From Allacma fusca (Eukaryota > Arthropoda > Collembola > Symphypleona > Sminthuridae): DNA of 64,000 bases. The notes below the pieces were generated by a model. That model was not told the origin of the DNA, ran no database searches, and saw only the letters and a list, made by a program, of their open reading frames with translations. The stretch covers positions 52,687,067 to 52,751,066 of the forward strand of contig OX359245.1 in NCBI GenBank assembly GCA_947179485.1, given 5' to 3'. Shown here one piece after another: positions 35,084 to 47,205 of this stretch. Made by a program: the position numbers and the translations under genes. Numbering within the stretch: the stretch's first letter is position 1; each line of letters starts with the position of its first letter.

Positions 35084-35751
35084 TATAGCTCCTTATCGAG
35101 TTCGAGTATACCGGCGAGTATCGAGTACGAGTTCGAGTCGAGTACGGTCAAATTTTTGTGAATACTCGATACTTGAAATGGGTTTCGAGTACGGGTAACG
35201 ATTTTTCACATACTTACGAGTACGAGTATCAAACGAGTACGAGTCCAATAAAAATACTCATAAGGGTTATCGAGTTCGAGTTCGAGTACCACATGCTCAA
35301 TATACGAACGCGTACACGTGCAAACAAGTGTTGCAAACTTTTGAATTTCCAGTAAAGAGACGAAGGTGCTAATATGAAATTGTCACAAAAAATCGTTGTA
35401 TCCACCAGTCACGACTCTCTCAGGTTTCAAAGTATAATCTCTCTCCATTTAGTACATTACTATTAAAGTTAAAACAATTAGTCTTGTTATTATTAAATAC
35501 TCGAGTATGAACACTCGAGTCACGGCACGAGTACGAGTACGGGATTTCGGTATTTACAGTTCCGTACTCGCGAGTATGAAACAAGTTCGGGTTCTGAACT
35601 GGAACTCGGTCGCTTATTTCAAGTATTTTCCTGAGTACTCGTATATGTGGCGAGTACGAGTACCTTGGATTGGAGTCCATACTCGATGCTTCGATTTCGA
35701 GTACGAGTTCGAGTACGGTTCCGCAAGGTAATCACTCAATAAGGAGCTATA
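35084..35751. mobile_element. hAT-like motif-armed element (GAGTAC arms), second copy
   Basis: A perfect 8-bp duplication, ATCTGATC, lies at 35,076-35,083 and 35,752-35,759. The ends TATAGCTCCTTATCGAG and AATAAGGAGCTATA match the element at 6155. The arms are CGAGTACGAGTTCGAG and its complement. Unit II carries the empty site (near 17,835). Confidence 0.88.
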
Positions 35752-36722
35752 ATCTGATCTACTTTCAAGACTGTTGCAGCTGGAGCATCAATAATAAAAT
35801 CACATTTCACAATATTTCTTGGAGGATGGAGTAATGTTAGTTCATTTTAATCTGCCTTAAAATTTTGGATTGCAACAAATTATGCAATTCATTTCACTGT
35901 TTTAATTTAATTCGGCTCTTAATTGGACTCAAATTTAATTTGAATTTAAAACATGAATTCAAGCAAAACTTGAAATTTCCCTTTGAATACGAGTGTGGGT
36001 ATTTGTCATGAGAGTGACACTTTTATTTGATCGTTTAAAACCAAACGTTTTTTCATCATGTTTCCGCTATTGTCTCCCACTTTTAAAAAGCTCAATTGCT
36101 TATCAGATTTAACACGGAAAATGATTTTTAGGAATGTGAACATAGTTTCAGGTTTTCAGCAGTGATTTATGTTATATTTCACTGAATTTTCAAAATGAGT
36201 TTTCTTTGAAATGATTTTAAATGGGATAGCAGCTAAAGATTTAGATTAGCATAAAGAATTTCATTATTGGCGTGATTGCCGGCCCCAACCAGTGCTGGGT
36301 ACATAAATGCAAAATATCGTTTTGTTCCTAAGTGAACAGTTGACAGAGGATATTTGTTAGGAAGGTTAAACAATTCCCTTAAATTAGAAAGTTTATCTAT
36401 TAGAATTTCTGGAACATAAATGTCATTCGTCTGAGGTAGTGTACTCTCTTCAGGATCCACGGTCCACGACACTCGGTTTTGAAAAGCTACCTTTTGGAAA
36501 TGAAAAATCTGTTTGGAAATTCCTCTTTTAGATCATGTATTTTTTTGGACTGTCAAAAACATTTTATTTTTATGGTTACAATGTGAATGAGGAGAACATG
36601 AGGAATTGTTCAGTTTTACAGATACAGTCTTAACCCTTAGGGAAGAGTTTTGAAATATATTATTTTTACCTACATTACATATTAATTAATGACAGCGATT
36701 AATGAACAAAGTATGTGCAGAC

Positions 36723-38383
36723 TAGTGTTGGCAAGTGCGATACTGCGATACGATATTATCGCAAATATCGCCAAAATTATGTGCGATATTAGTGGCGATA
36801 CTTATCGCCAATCATGTCGAGAATATCGGGTATCGCCAATGAAAATTATTTTAAACTGCAGGTACTTTCTGACATATTTCTTTCGTGCGAGTCAAGTAAA
36901 AGGGTACATAAGCCAGCATGCCGTCGCTGAAGAGGCAAATTGGAGTATGTGCGCATGCTTTTGTACAGCACTTAGACCATTTTGCCTCTTCATCGACGAT
37001 ATCCTCTACCTTTTGTTTTTACAACAATACAATTCCAGACCTTGTAGGAGAAAAAACTTTTGAACGGTTCAATTAAAAATTTTTAAACAAGCGTAGAATG
37101 TCTCATATAAACTCTAGATGTGCAACTTGAGTTTACATTTTTAAATTTCCACAATTTTTAAATTTATAAAAAATTAGAAAATTTAACTCATATATTAGTT
37201 GCCAATAGGCATGTTCATATCGTTCGATTTTAAAATATCGTTCATATCGTTATCGTTCTCTGAAAAATTACCGATAACGATATCGAGGAACGATATAACG
37301 ATATATCACGTTGTGGCTTCTGGCATTATTTAACGAAAATTAATGAAACTTTAATTTCGTATACAAGCTAATGATTATTACTAAGGCTCCTTAAGAACCA
37401 AATTTTCAACTAAAATTAGCACAGATTACATTTTATTCCAAATACATGAGTCAAAAAGGCATTGAGTTGAAAATATGTACAACTCAAAGATAGTAATGCA
37501 AGGCATCAGCACCAGTAAGAAAACAATAAAACTACACATAATAATTACACCATAGAATTTCTGTTCATCATTACATTGACAACTGACGCCCGAATTCGGA
37601 TAACCTTATTTGGGAACTTAAGTCATTCAAGTTTCTAACTTTTTTGAAGTTTTCAAACTAAAGTCAACAAATTAGCGAAAATCCAAAATTATAGTTGCAC
37701 ATCTTTATTCGGAAAAATGTTAAATCCTGTGTATTAGAATGAAGGCCAGTTCATTAATTTCAACTGTTAAATGGATCAGGTATAGAATAAAAAAATTTGC
37801 AACATTTTTCGACCGAATTTGGTGCGGTATGACTTTATCCACAAGCTTTGCTAGCATTTTTGTCAAAAAAATGTGCAATTCTTGTTATTACTCGCGAATG
37901 TACGATAAAATCATGTGACGATATATCGTCGGGAAACCCCGATAAATATCGTGGTATATCGTTTCTAAAAAATGTACGATATGGACGATAATATCGTATC
38001 GGTATATCGTTATGAACATGCCTAGTTGCCATACAACCACATTTTTGAAAATTAGAAAGTATTTTAAAAATTTCAGTAACATCACATGACAGCCACAATG
38101 GTTGTCTTATTGTTAGATGTAATATAGGTATAAAATTCAATATTTTGCATACTATCTTCGCTCTCCATGTAATCACCCAGTGATTACAAGATTCAGATTT
38201 TTCAGATATCATGACAAATCTAATAGCTAGTTCCGTTGATGTTAACTCTTTATACTTCATGTGCTAATTCACTTTAGCAAAAAGTATCGGCGATACCCGA
38301 TATTATCGCAAATATCGCAAAATTGCATTCTACCGATACCGATATTCCCGATACTGACAAACTGGCGATACTTGCCAACCCTA
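36723..38383. mobile_element. hAT-like motif-armed element (GCGATA arms) with nested element
   Basis: A perfect 8-bp duplication, GTGCAGAC, lies at 36,715-36,722 and 38,384-38,391. Unit II has one copy of the corresponding site near 18,803. The TIRs are TAGTGTTGGCAAGT and the complement ACTTGCCAACCCTA, a typical hAT end. The arms are GCGATACGATATTATCGC-like arrays of about 110 bp each. A second element (37,206-38,024) is inserted inside, and a palindromic AGAGGCAAA...TTTGCCTCT segment lies at 36,926-36,994. Confidence 0.9.
37206..38024. mobile_element. Nested hAT-like element (ATATCG arms)
   Basis: The ends are TAGGCATGTTCATA and TATGAACATGCCTA (14-bp perfect inverted repeat), flanked by GTTGCCAA (37,198-37,205) and GTTGCCAT (38,025-38,032), 7 of 8 matching. 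The arms carry ATATCGTTATCG words. It is inserted inside the GCGATA element and has its own related but distinct motif. The 141-codon minus-strand frame at 37,835-38,260 crosses the right arm and is not a gene. Confidence 0.82.
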
Positions 38384-38730
38384 GTGCAGACTCATAGTGT
38401 ATACTCTAGTTAAACTATAAGTTGTAACAAGACAATGGTAGGAAGAATGTTCGAGACAAAGTTGAGTTCCTTTTTTTCAATTCGCAATCTTCAGATAGCG
38501 AACTATCTACTTGATTTATCAGTAACGTTTTACAGATTACCGTGAATTTATTTCAGATAAACTACTGTAAACAAGATGTTTTTCTATATCTTCAAACTAT
38601 TAACGTACATTTTTTAGCTCTTTAGTCGAGTATACAAAGGCTGACACACATTCTGTCAAACCTGGAATTATTACTCACGTTTCAAAAGAGTTCCAAGCAC
38701 AAACAATTTTTCCCCATCCGCTCAACAAAA

Positions 38731-39435
38731 ATGAGAGTATTAATATTTCTATCAGTCCTTGCCATGGGGAGAGCTGTAATCCAGGAAATAATTCTACGCG
38801 AAAGCAATGGAAATAACCATACTTTCCAGGAGAGTATTCCAAACTTGAGTATTTACTCGTTTAGAAAAGATATTGTTCAGGCGTGTCAGAGGACGAGGTA
38901 AATAAAATCAGTATTTGCTAAACATATTCCTTTAATTGGCAGTATATACATATGTACATAACTAAATGGTACTTATGTGAAATGAAAACGTGATAAAAAC
39001 TTTTTGTCTATTAGAATTGTGTATTTTTCCGAAATCAATTATGGGGGAACGGGATATCGAAATTCACCTGGAGAGTTCTGCTATGATTTCGGGTCAGCTT
39101 ATAAATCAGCCCGTTTCTATGGTCATCAAAATACGGAAGAGGATGGCGTGAGTCTCTTCACTTCAATCAACCTTCGAGGAGAAGAAATCTATGTTGCGTG
39201 GTCGCCCGTATCCGGTATTACTAAAAGAATTTTATCATTGGGCTATTCGGGCAAATCATCCTGGACTGTTTTTGAAGGAACAAATTTTGATGGCAAATCT
39301 GCTTGTTTGCCACCACCAGCGAGAATTAATGATACATCTTATTATAACGAAATCTCTAAGGATTTGAAATTATCTAGAATTGGATCCCTTTATAGAGGTT
39401 GTGCAGCTAATTTTACTCTAGAGACGGGAACATAA
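38731..39435 (+). CDS. Secreted crystallin-like protein, twin copy with early stop
   Basis: Exon 1 is 38,731-38,897 and exon 2 starts at 39,015. Exon 1 is identical to that of the gene at 19,141, and the intron differs by one base. The three Greek-key motifs (FSEINYGG, FTSINLRG, FEGTNFDG) are intact. Near the 3' end a CAA codon has become TAA, giving ...FTLETGT and removing the last nine residues. An AT-rich insertion of about 45 bp follows before the old AGAAATTAATTA end. The TATA-like element is TATACAAA. The core fold may survive, so the gene could still be functional, but the loss of the conserved C terminus suggests early decay. Amino-acid differences from its twin cluster in the first Greek-key motif. 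Confidence 0.72.
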
Positions 39436-41365
39436 TTGCTGGAATTAATTTAATTTATTTATTTATTAATTTTAATTTAATTTAGAAATTAATTAACACT
39501 TATGTGCATACTTTAATCTTTGCTCATTAAAATATCGGCAAAAATATTCCTTCAAAATGGAATTTGACAATTTTCAATCTTGAACTGAAATAAAAAGACC
39601 ATCATAAATGTTCGATTTTCTTCAGAATTCATTGCACACTCTGTTGCATAAACAATTGCCAATTTCTGTCCGACCTTACCTTTTTTTTGACAACTCTGTC
39701 GTAATTGTCTCGCATATCGATGGGTTCTTGGGACAACTACGAGTGAAAAAGCACTAATGTAAAATACGCAACAGTAAATACCCACTAATTAAACAAACTA
39801 ATCTAATGCTAACCCAAGCCGTACATATTTATGATGTGGGAACTTTTACACGTTGGACTAGTATGTACAACTCTAACTATGGTTTGTAGTTGCATTAAGT
39901 ATAATAGCATTTGTTAAGCTGCATCCATAAAAACGCATAAGTGTGCAGGTTAAACCACTGGGAAGTAATTAAAATATTCCCAACAAGATTTATGATAATG
40001 TTCCAGAGAAAATGTAAACAATCACAATGCTACGCAATAAAAGATACCTCAACATTAATACGCAGATTATGTCACACACCAACATTTCCGAATAATGAAG
40101 GCATAGGTTACAATAACACATGATACAAAGCTAAAAGATTTTGTAAACACGAATTCTCGTCATCGTCAATATTGACTGACAATGAGCAAACAGAGATTGT
40201 CTTACAGAGTACTTCCATCACTGTGTCAAGCATTCATTGTCTTGTCTGTCTACACTAGTATCTCATTTAAATGTGTTGTTTAAAAGGACACTTGAATTAA
40301 TTTAACTTCCAGTTCCCTTCGACGTCATTTGTGTTGCTAATACGATTGAAACAAAAAATGGTTCCAATATTGCATCAAAGTTATATTTAATTATGTACTA
40401 TACTTGCGAATTTGAAGTATCCAATTTGATTGTTTCTACTGGGTGACATAAAGCATATACACATTAACTATACGTCTGTAAATAATATTAAAAGGCGAAA
40501 AAAATCAAGGAGCCAATCCAGTTTGCGCATATTGAGATTCAATTGAAAGCACCACTGATTGTGAATTTAATGCATGTATAAGTAATTATGTATCTATTGA
40601 TACACATGCATAATATGCTTCCAAAACGTAATTATTAATTTAAAAATTACACAAATTTACTAACCATTGGTCGTGTAACTACCTAGTAATCTATTAGCCT
40701 TCGTTCAGAGAAAGGTTCACACGATCCGCTTGCTGAGATTGCTGAATTTGCTACTGCGTACGTGTCCCCAGCCTTCCGGAAACGAAAAAACATTTTCTCA
40801 ATTCATATCAATCATAATGAATTAATTGGAAAATGTGGATAATGCTTCTCAAAAATATATTTCCTAGGTATATAAACTTTCCATCTTTTAAAGTGATCTA
40901 CATCAGGGCTTAATATGAAAAACTAAGCAGTCTAGTTACTATGCTGTCTTGGCTGAGTTAACTACCATCTTTCCCTTTCAGTGCATATTTATATCTTTCA
41001 TATCAGCGCTCCCAAGCATTACTTCAAATAAAACGTTGGTTGACATTCAATAGTGGTGGTTACAACCAGGCCTGTGTAACCCCTGCCAGAGTTTTCTAAC
41101 TGACGTCCCGAGAAGATAACAAGACGGTCTTTTGCAAGTTATTTTGGTACTCCGATGTTTAAATGCTATACAACCATTCGAATATGCTGTGTGACATTGA
41201 AGGAACTTATTTTGTTTGTTGAAACATCAGGTAGCAGAATACCAGACCAGGTACTGACAACTTACAATTAGAAGGGCTTTTTGCCAGTATTTATTGGTCA
41301 AATTGAAATGAATAATGGTGTATTCCTGGACGTAAAACTTAATGAAACAAGACAATGCCCGCATT
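39436..41365. other. Downstream flank of type-C gene, unit III
   Basis: It aligns with 19,873-21,975 except for a replaced segment at about 40,446-40,730. No gene is seen. Confidence 0.4.
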
Positions 41366-42713
41366 TCAACATTTTCGGTTTTTTATCTATTACGGGTAAT
41401 ACAGTACCAATTTCAACGTCCGGGTGAGACCTTGACTGAAAGAAGTTGAAAAAGGGCTAGTGTTTACATAAAACTTGATTTTATCTGGTCAAAATTGGGG
41501 AATAAATACGGTTGAAAAGCGCTTCCAAGTTGTCGATACCCGGTGAGATATCCTGCAAAAATAATTATTATAAGCTCATATATACAATGTCACGCAACAA
41601 ATTCAAATGGTTGTATAGCATCGAATTAACAAAATATCCTGACGGGACCGTTTTAACTTCATTGTCATTAATGGAAAACCTGTCAAAGATTACACATGCA
41701 TGGCCATGACTGTTCGATGTCTAAAGCAGTCATTGTTAATGTTTAAGAAGAAATTGAGGCATTCAAGTTTTGTAATGGCGGCTACACAACAGGACTTGTT
41801 GTGGGAAATGTATGTTCCCCAAATCTTTCCCTAGGAAGTTTCGTTCCTCAGTTTTTAGCCGTTTATATTTTGTTAATCTTTTATTTAATTTGTTATTATC
41901 ATTTAGTATTTATCGGATAGTAACAGTTTAATTAAAATGTGCATTTTGTTTTTACTAGCACAAGTTCTGAAAGCGGAAGATCCATCTCATCTCTATCGAA
42001 GACTTTCTTCAAAACATTTTGCAAAATTCAACAATTAACAAGATAAATGAGGGAACACTATCCTCCTATTGTTATAGCATAAGAATAAGATATAAGAAGT
42101 GTACAGACACCGTGTCAAAAAAAAGTTTGCCTACTAAATATTAGGAATTTCTAGAATCTCCAGGTTGTAAGTATTTCAGTTCCAGTAAATTACGCAGTTT
42201 ATTTCAGAGCTAGAGAACCTCTCCGTTCATGGAAAACATGATTCATTTGCTAACATTCCTCACTATACTGAAGTGCAGCTCTGTAATGTTTGCTATTAAC
42301 ATTACCCGATTGGAATACAAAACTGTAAACCAATCCACAACTCTCATACGCAGAACACAGTAAATAAATTCTTAATTTTTATTACCGTCCGTATTTTCTG
42401 ATGACAATGCCTTTAATCTATCAGAAATTGACACTCCGCAGTGAAGTTGTTGTACAATTTTTGATAATTTGCCTATTGTTTATTCAACCGAGACTTTTAA
42501 CACTCCCAACAATACACAGTGGAATGCGTAAAGTAAGAAGTTCCAGCCTCCTGCATGATACATTTATTCATATTCATATACATTCACATTACTCCTATAT
42601 AATCAATGAGAGATATAAAATAGCTCCTAACTCCGGCCTCCTCGCACGTTTGAAAATTGGTTTAAAATAGCATACAAGTAGAAAGCAAAATAGCGGTTAT
42701 TGAAGAGACGTAG
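41366..42713. other. Unique spacer right of the duplicated array
   Basis: AT-rich sequence. Open frames at 41,512-41,709 and 42,401-42,670 show no recognisable motif and have no paralogue in the window. I see nothing that I can support. Confidence 0.3.
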
Positions 42714-43868
42714 CTAAAATGTAGGAGCTTCATCTTCGACCTCACTGAAATGTGAATCTTCTAATCTGCAAATATTTGGAGGAATATGTGCTCGATGGTC
42801 AAGGCCTGCTAATATTTGCAACCTGAAAACAAAACAGCAGGAAGCCATCCAAAGTTTCAGGCCAGATTGAACGAAAACAAGGACCAGTAAAAGTACAATT
42901 CCAGCAACTGCTTCATCCCCCCGTGACTGTTGTAAGTCTGACAGGCGTCCATTGATGTAATAACTCAAAGATACGTGAACTACAATTTCTAGTAGCCCAA
43001 ACAGAGCTGTGAGAAGAACGAAGATGCCGGCTGACAATGCGCAACGAGCGTGACGCTAAATGAACATTTCAATATTTTTTATAGTTTCATCAAAATGGCA
43101 CTTAAAATAACAATAAGTGTTTATTTCTATGCAGTTTGTAAATACACTGTAGTTAGGACGGAGTTTATGAACTCTGTATTATTAAAAAAGAGCCTTACGC
43201 CAAAAACAGCTACTAGCAGAATTACTCCTGAGGCTAGAGACGCTATCCATCCAGCTGTCAGAAATATCATCTCGGCTAAATAATAAAATGTAGCTTTTTA
43301 ATATTTAAAATACGTAATTTCTCGGCGTCGTATTAAGTACATCAGGGCTTGAATTAAATTGTAATAATTATTGCAAGAATTTCATACCAAGCAGAAGCAG
43401 CCTAGACTTACCATTAATCAAAGCATTTTCATTGCTACAGTCCGCAGTTTTACAGTAGTTTGGAACTTCTGTGATGAAGCCGACATTTAACATAGCACAA
43501 GCCTAAGTTTGAAACGAATGGAAAATTTTGCTTAGAAATTTATTCAAAAATAAAAACACTGCTGGATCCACTAGGTTTGAATGAGCAGTCCTGAGCTGAA
43601 TTTTAACATAATTTGAGAACATTCAAGTAAATAAACTAACTATTTGAATGAAGCCGATGGCCATGCAGTTAGCACGAAGGTTACAGCAACTGCAACAACA
43701 GCAAAAACAAGGGTTGCGTATTTTACTGGATGTACCTGTCGCATGTTTTCGTTGATTAGCATTCTTCTGAATTATTGATGATCTTGACATGACTGAGGTT
43801 CCTGAGCCGATCAAATCATCTCTGGGCAGATCATCTGAGCCTTTTACATCTGGCGGTGGGGAGTTCAT
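42714..43868 (-). CDS. Four-helix membrane protein with a cysteine cluster
   Basis: The minus-strand exons are 43,868-43,641 (ATG), 43,502-43,412, 43,275-43,199 and 43,030-42,714 (stop). Splice signals and phases agree for the first two junctions. The last junction is off by one base, so one boundary is probably misplaced. The N terminus is polar (MNSPPPDVKGSDD...), followed by NPCFCCCCSCCNLRANC, a likely palmitoylated cluster, and then the first membrane span. Further hydrophobic spans lie in exon 3 (MIFLTAGWIASLASGVILLV) and twice in exon 4 (AGIFVLLTALFGLLEIVV and AVAGIVLLLVLVFVQSGLK). An acidic tail ends the protein. The arrangement recalls the many small four-span proteins of arthropods, but no named family is claimed. 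Confidence 0.62.
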
Positions 43869-44959
43869 TTAAAGGCAGCTATGTATATTGCTTTAAATTC
43901 CACTTGTAATTTGGGTTAAAGCTACGCGGGTAATTTTAATGGATTGAATCTATCATTAAACAGGCACTCATTTTGTTCATAAGATCAGGATTAAAAATCC
44001 AGGTTTCCTCCAGCAATTTCTCTTAAAAATGATAAATTTTATGCACAAATTTATAATACGGAATGGGAATCAGGTGACTTATGGAGAGTACTTAGAGTAG
44101 TTACTTAGAGTACAATGTATTATTAATAAATTTTTATAGAACAGTCCACAGTAATGTAAGGTGATGAATTCGGTTGAGGTTACTAAATACGAATAACGAA
44201 ATAATAATTTTTAAAAAAAAAGGTTTAGAAAAAAAAATCGAAAGTAATATCTCTTCTTTGGGTCTTCAAAATTTTTAAATTGTATTTCTGGTTTGAGTCA
44301 TTGTAAAATTAGCATTTCCATGTGAATGCTATTTTGAATGACTTGCATACTCGGATAATGGAAAACATCTGCAAGGATTGCCTTTATTAAATGCAAATAC
44401 TAGTTTTCTTGAGAGTTAGTATCGCTTCTGGAATTTGCCTCTCGACACAGGATATTTTAGCATATGGTCACAGGATATTTTATAGTAACTGATATTCAGT
44501 TCTACCGAAATCTTACACAAATATATGAAATTTTAATAGGCTTAGCTGTGTTACTATAAAAAAGAGTAGTCGCCAGGTTTGTCGTGTTTGGCAAGGCTTG
44601 TCTGAACTTGGGTTCCTAGGACTCCTCAGGTAACTACGTGTCAAAGTGCACCAAGTGGAGTATAAATTTTCATGAGCAATTTTATTTTTATAATTGGAAG
44701 CTACATTTCGTTTAAAAAGGAATACGAATTGAACAAAACCACTGCGGAAGAAACTGGACCCATGGGATACCAAATGTAGAAGATACAACTTATTTAACTT
44801 TACTGGGTGCCACAAAAAGATTGCCGCACCCCTAGCTCACATTAAGGGAGCAACTCACAAAATATTTGATTCGCCCAATCTGAAACAAATTCATTTCCAG
44901 ATTTTCTAAATTTAGGTCATTGACCTTGGTCAATTTTTTCGGTCACAGGTCTTAGGAAC
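43869..44959. other. Spacer with a block resembling 47.2-47.4 kb
   Basis: No gene is supported. Sequence around 44,480-44,660 (GATATTCAGTT...CGAAATCTT, then AGTAGTCG...TTGGCAAGGCTTGTCTG) resembles 47,215-47,350, pointing to an old local duplication. The 100-codon minus frame at 44,513-44,815 lies in it but shows no family features. Confidence 0.35.
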
Positions 44960-45235
44960 GTGAAGTAAAGTCGGCGTTTTTCTTTCGGAGTTAATGACTT
45001 TATAATCCTGTACCTGAACCTGTTCCTGGACCCATATAACGGGTACTTTAAAAGTATGTACCATATTTGTACCCATACTAACGAGTCCAAATTCTTTGTA
45101 CCTGTACCTCATCTCAATTTAAAGTATTGTACCTGTACCTGAAATGTACCTGTACCCTAAAACAACCCAAACACTGGACCCGTGAGTACAGGTACCTGGC
45201 TGTAACTGGACCTGTACCCAGATTCTTATTTTAAG
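44960..45235. repeat. Degenerate GTACCTGTACC array
   Basis: TGTACCTGAACC, CCTGTACC, GGGTACAGG and related words are repeated over about 230 bp. A similar array lies at 46,300-46,560. Element ends and target duplications were not found. Confidence 0.6.
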
Positions 45236-46299
45236 ACTCCCAGAATTTATTGCAACAAATATTCCACACTGTAAGAAAATTACTGGTTACAATCAACTTT
45301 CACAATAATTATGGATACAGTAAACTCGAAAACCTATGTTAAATTATGCTTCAAAAATAGCTGCCACAGTGTTTAATTACTGGGTGTCTTAATTCATCTA
45401 CTGTTTAACAATATTAATGAACAATTGTTCAAAAACAATACGAAAAGGATCACGAGTCTGAAAAAAATGCTTAAGAAACAAACGCAGTTTTTGTAATACG
45501 GGACGTCAAAAGTCACCTCTTAATGTATTGCACAGGTTTTGCCACCTTTTTTACTCACAACCAGCTTTTATGTATGTACTCTTATAATTCAAACGTTCAA
45601 GTACTGTTCAAGTATTCCTGAAGAATTATTATACTCAAATCATTAAATCAAACTAATTACCGTTACAACAATCCTATATACTTGTTAATGGTATATTTTA
45701 CATATTTTATATCACACACAAGAAAACTTATTCCATTTTGGTCAGATTTATATGTGTAAGGGGCCGAAATCCTAAATTAAATAGCTTTTGAGGTCTTTTT
45801 GTAGACCAATTCTGGGTGGTAATTAATCTGTGCCATGTGAATGGTAGCAGCGCTTGCTGTCTCATTAGCACATTCAAATGAGTTACTCAACAAAATATTT
45901 GATTCCTTAAATTTGTAGCAAAATTCTTTTCCAGTTTTTATAATTTTTACAATGCATTTCACTGTTGATTTTTGACATTTCGTATTTCCGATACTACTTC
46001 CTCCTAAACAAAGTTCCCTTGGATTCGTATATTGTACTCAATATACCCTTTACATCAATTTTCATTAAAATTGTGGAATAGCTTGTCAAGTAAATCTGTA
46101 AGTTCCTGTAAAACAAATGCATAAACATATCAACGAAAATGTAAATGTTAACGACGCATGGGATAATGTGAAACAAAAAGAGGCTGCGTGCATGACAAAA
46201 ATTCAAATGGGGCTCATGAAATAAAAAATTCATGTTGTGCTCAACATGGCACTTGTTGTAGAGTAGGCTGCTTTCTTGATTTTACGTTTTCATAAAAGT
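45236..46299. other. AT-rich DNA between two GTACC arrays
   Basis: No gene is recognised. It may be the internal region of a single motif-armed element whose arms are the two flanking arrays, but the ends are unresolved. Confidence 0.3.
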
Positions 46300-46560
46300 A
46301 CCCAAATATTTAAGGTACTTGGAGATCAGGTGCGGGTATATCAAGCACTCGTACCTGGTCCTGATGGAATCGACTCAAATAGGTATTCTTCCGTACTCGT
46401 TCGCATACCCGTACCTGTACCCCTGTTGCGGGTACAAAGTGAATGTACCCAGAAAGGACCCAAAACGTTTGGGTACAAAATTTATGTACCCATTTTGTTC
46501 CTGGACCTGGACGTGTACCCATATATCCGGGTACTTCCTGTACCCGTACCCATGAGGGGC
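46300..46560. repeat. Second GTACC/CCCGTACC array
   Basis: GTACCCGTACC, GGGTACAAA and CCTGGACCTGG words. The right end, GGGGCACTA, resembles an hAT-like terminus, but no matching left end was seen. Confidence 0.55.
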
Positions 46561-46984
46561 ACTAATTTAGATTTTTTGGCTGGTTTGTAGTACTTTATAC
46601 TGTATCGTATTTTAATGTATGTTAGATATTCTAATTGGATTTTAAATACGACTCAATGTGAGGGCCATCAATTTAGTTAAATTAGTGTCCTGTATGTGTG
46701 AGAAGTACAAAAATGTATGGATCGGGCCAACAGGTGGGAAACAGAACCAGAATGTATTTGAGAAAGTGATCTGAAGTTTCAAAATCAAGATCAGATTTGA
46801 ATGTAATTTATTAATATTGATTTTCAAAATCGGCGTGTTTCAGAGAAGTTTGTTAAGCAAACATTGATTTTTAATTTGGTTGACCTTATATATTTGGTAG
46901 GGTTGTGATGTCTTGGCATTGCAGTTTATGTAACCGCATTGTACCATTTGATCACAAAAGGAAAGTAGTTTTGTATTTAGTAGA

Positions 46985-47205
46985 GTTTTAGTAGTTTAGT
47001 TTTAGTTTTTTTAGTAGTTTAGTTTTAGTTTTTTTAGTAGTTTAGTTTTAGTTTTTTTGTAGTTTAGTTTTAGTTTTTTTAGTAGTTTAGTTTTAGTTTT
47101 TTTAGTAGTTTAGTTTTAGTTTTTTTAGTAGTTTAGTTTTAGTTTTTTTAGTAGTTTAGTTTTAGTTTTTTTAGTAGTTTAGTTTTAGTTTTTTTAGTAG
47201 TTTAG
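46985..47205. repeat. 23-bp minisatellite, about nine copies
   Basis: A head-to-tail array of AGTAGTTTAGTTTTAGTTTTTTT, almost perfectly conserved. One unit near 47,056 lacks a few bases at its junction. Confidence 0.92.

Larger units (their letters stand above)
25121..41365. repeat. Duplicated unit III (paralogue of unit II with extra insertions)
   Basis: It carries the same ordered landmarks as 11,951-21,975. Extra DNA at 26,107-27,795, 29,031-30,320, 30,513-32,117, 33,857-34,900, 35,084-35,751 and 36,723-38,383 totals about 8 kb. The unit II-only insertion at 15,684 is lacking. The balance accounts for most of the size difference (about 16.2 against 10.0 kb). Confidence 0.8.

Noticed and set aside
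37835-38260. 141-codon minus-strand frame
   Set aside because: It spans the right arm and target duplication of a nested element, so it cannot predate the insertion.
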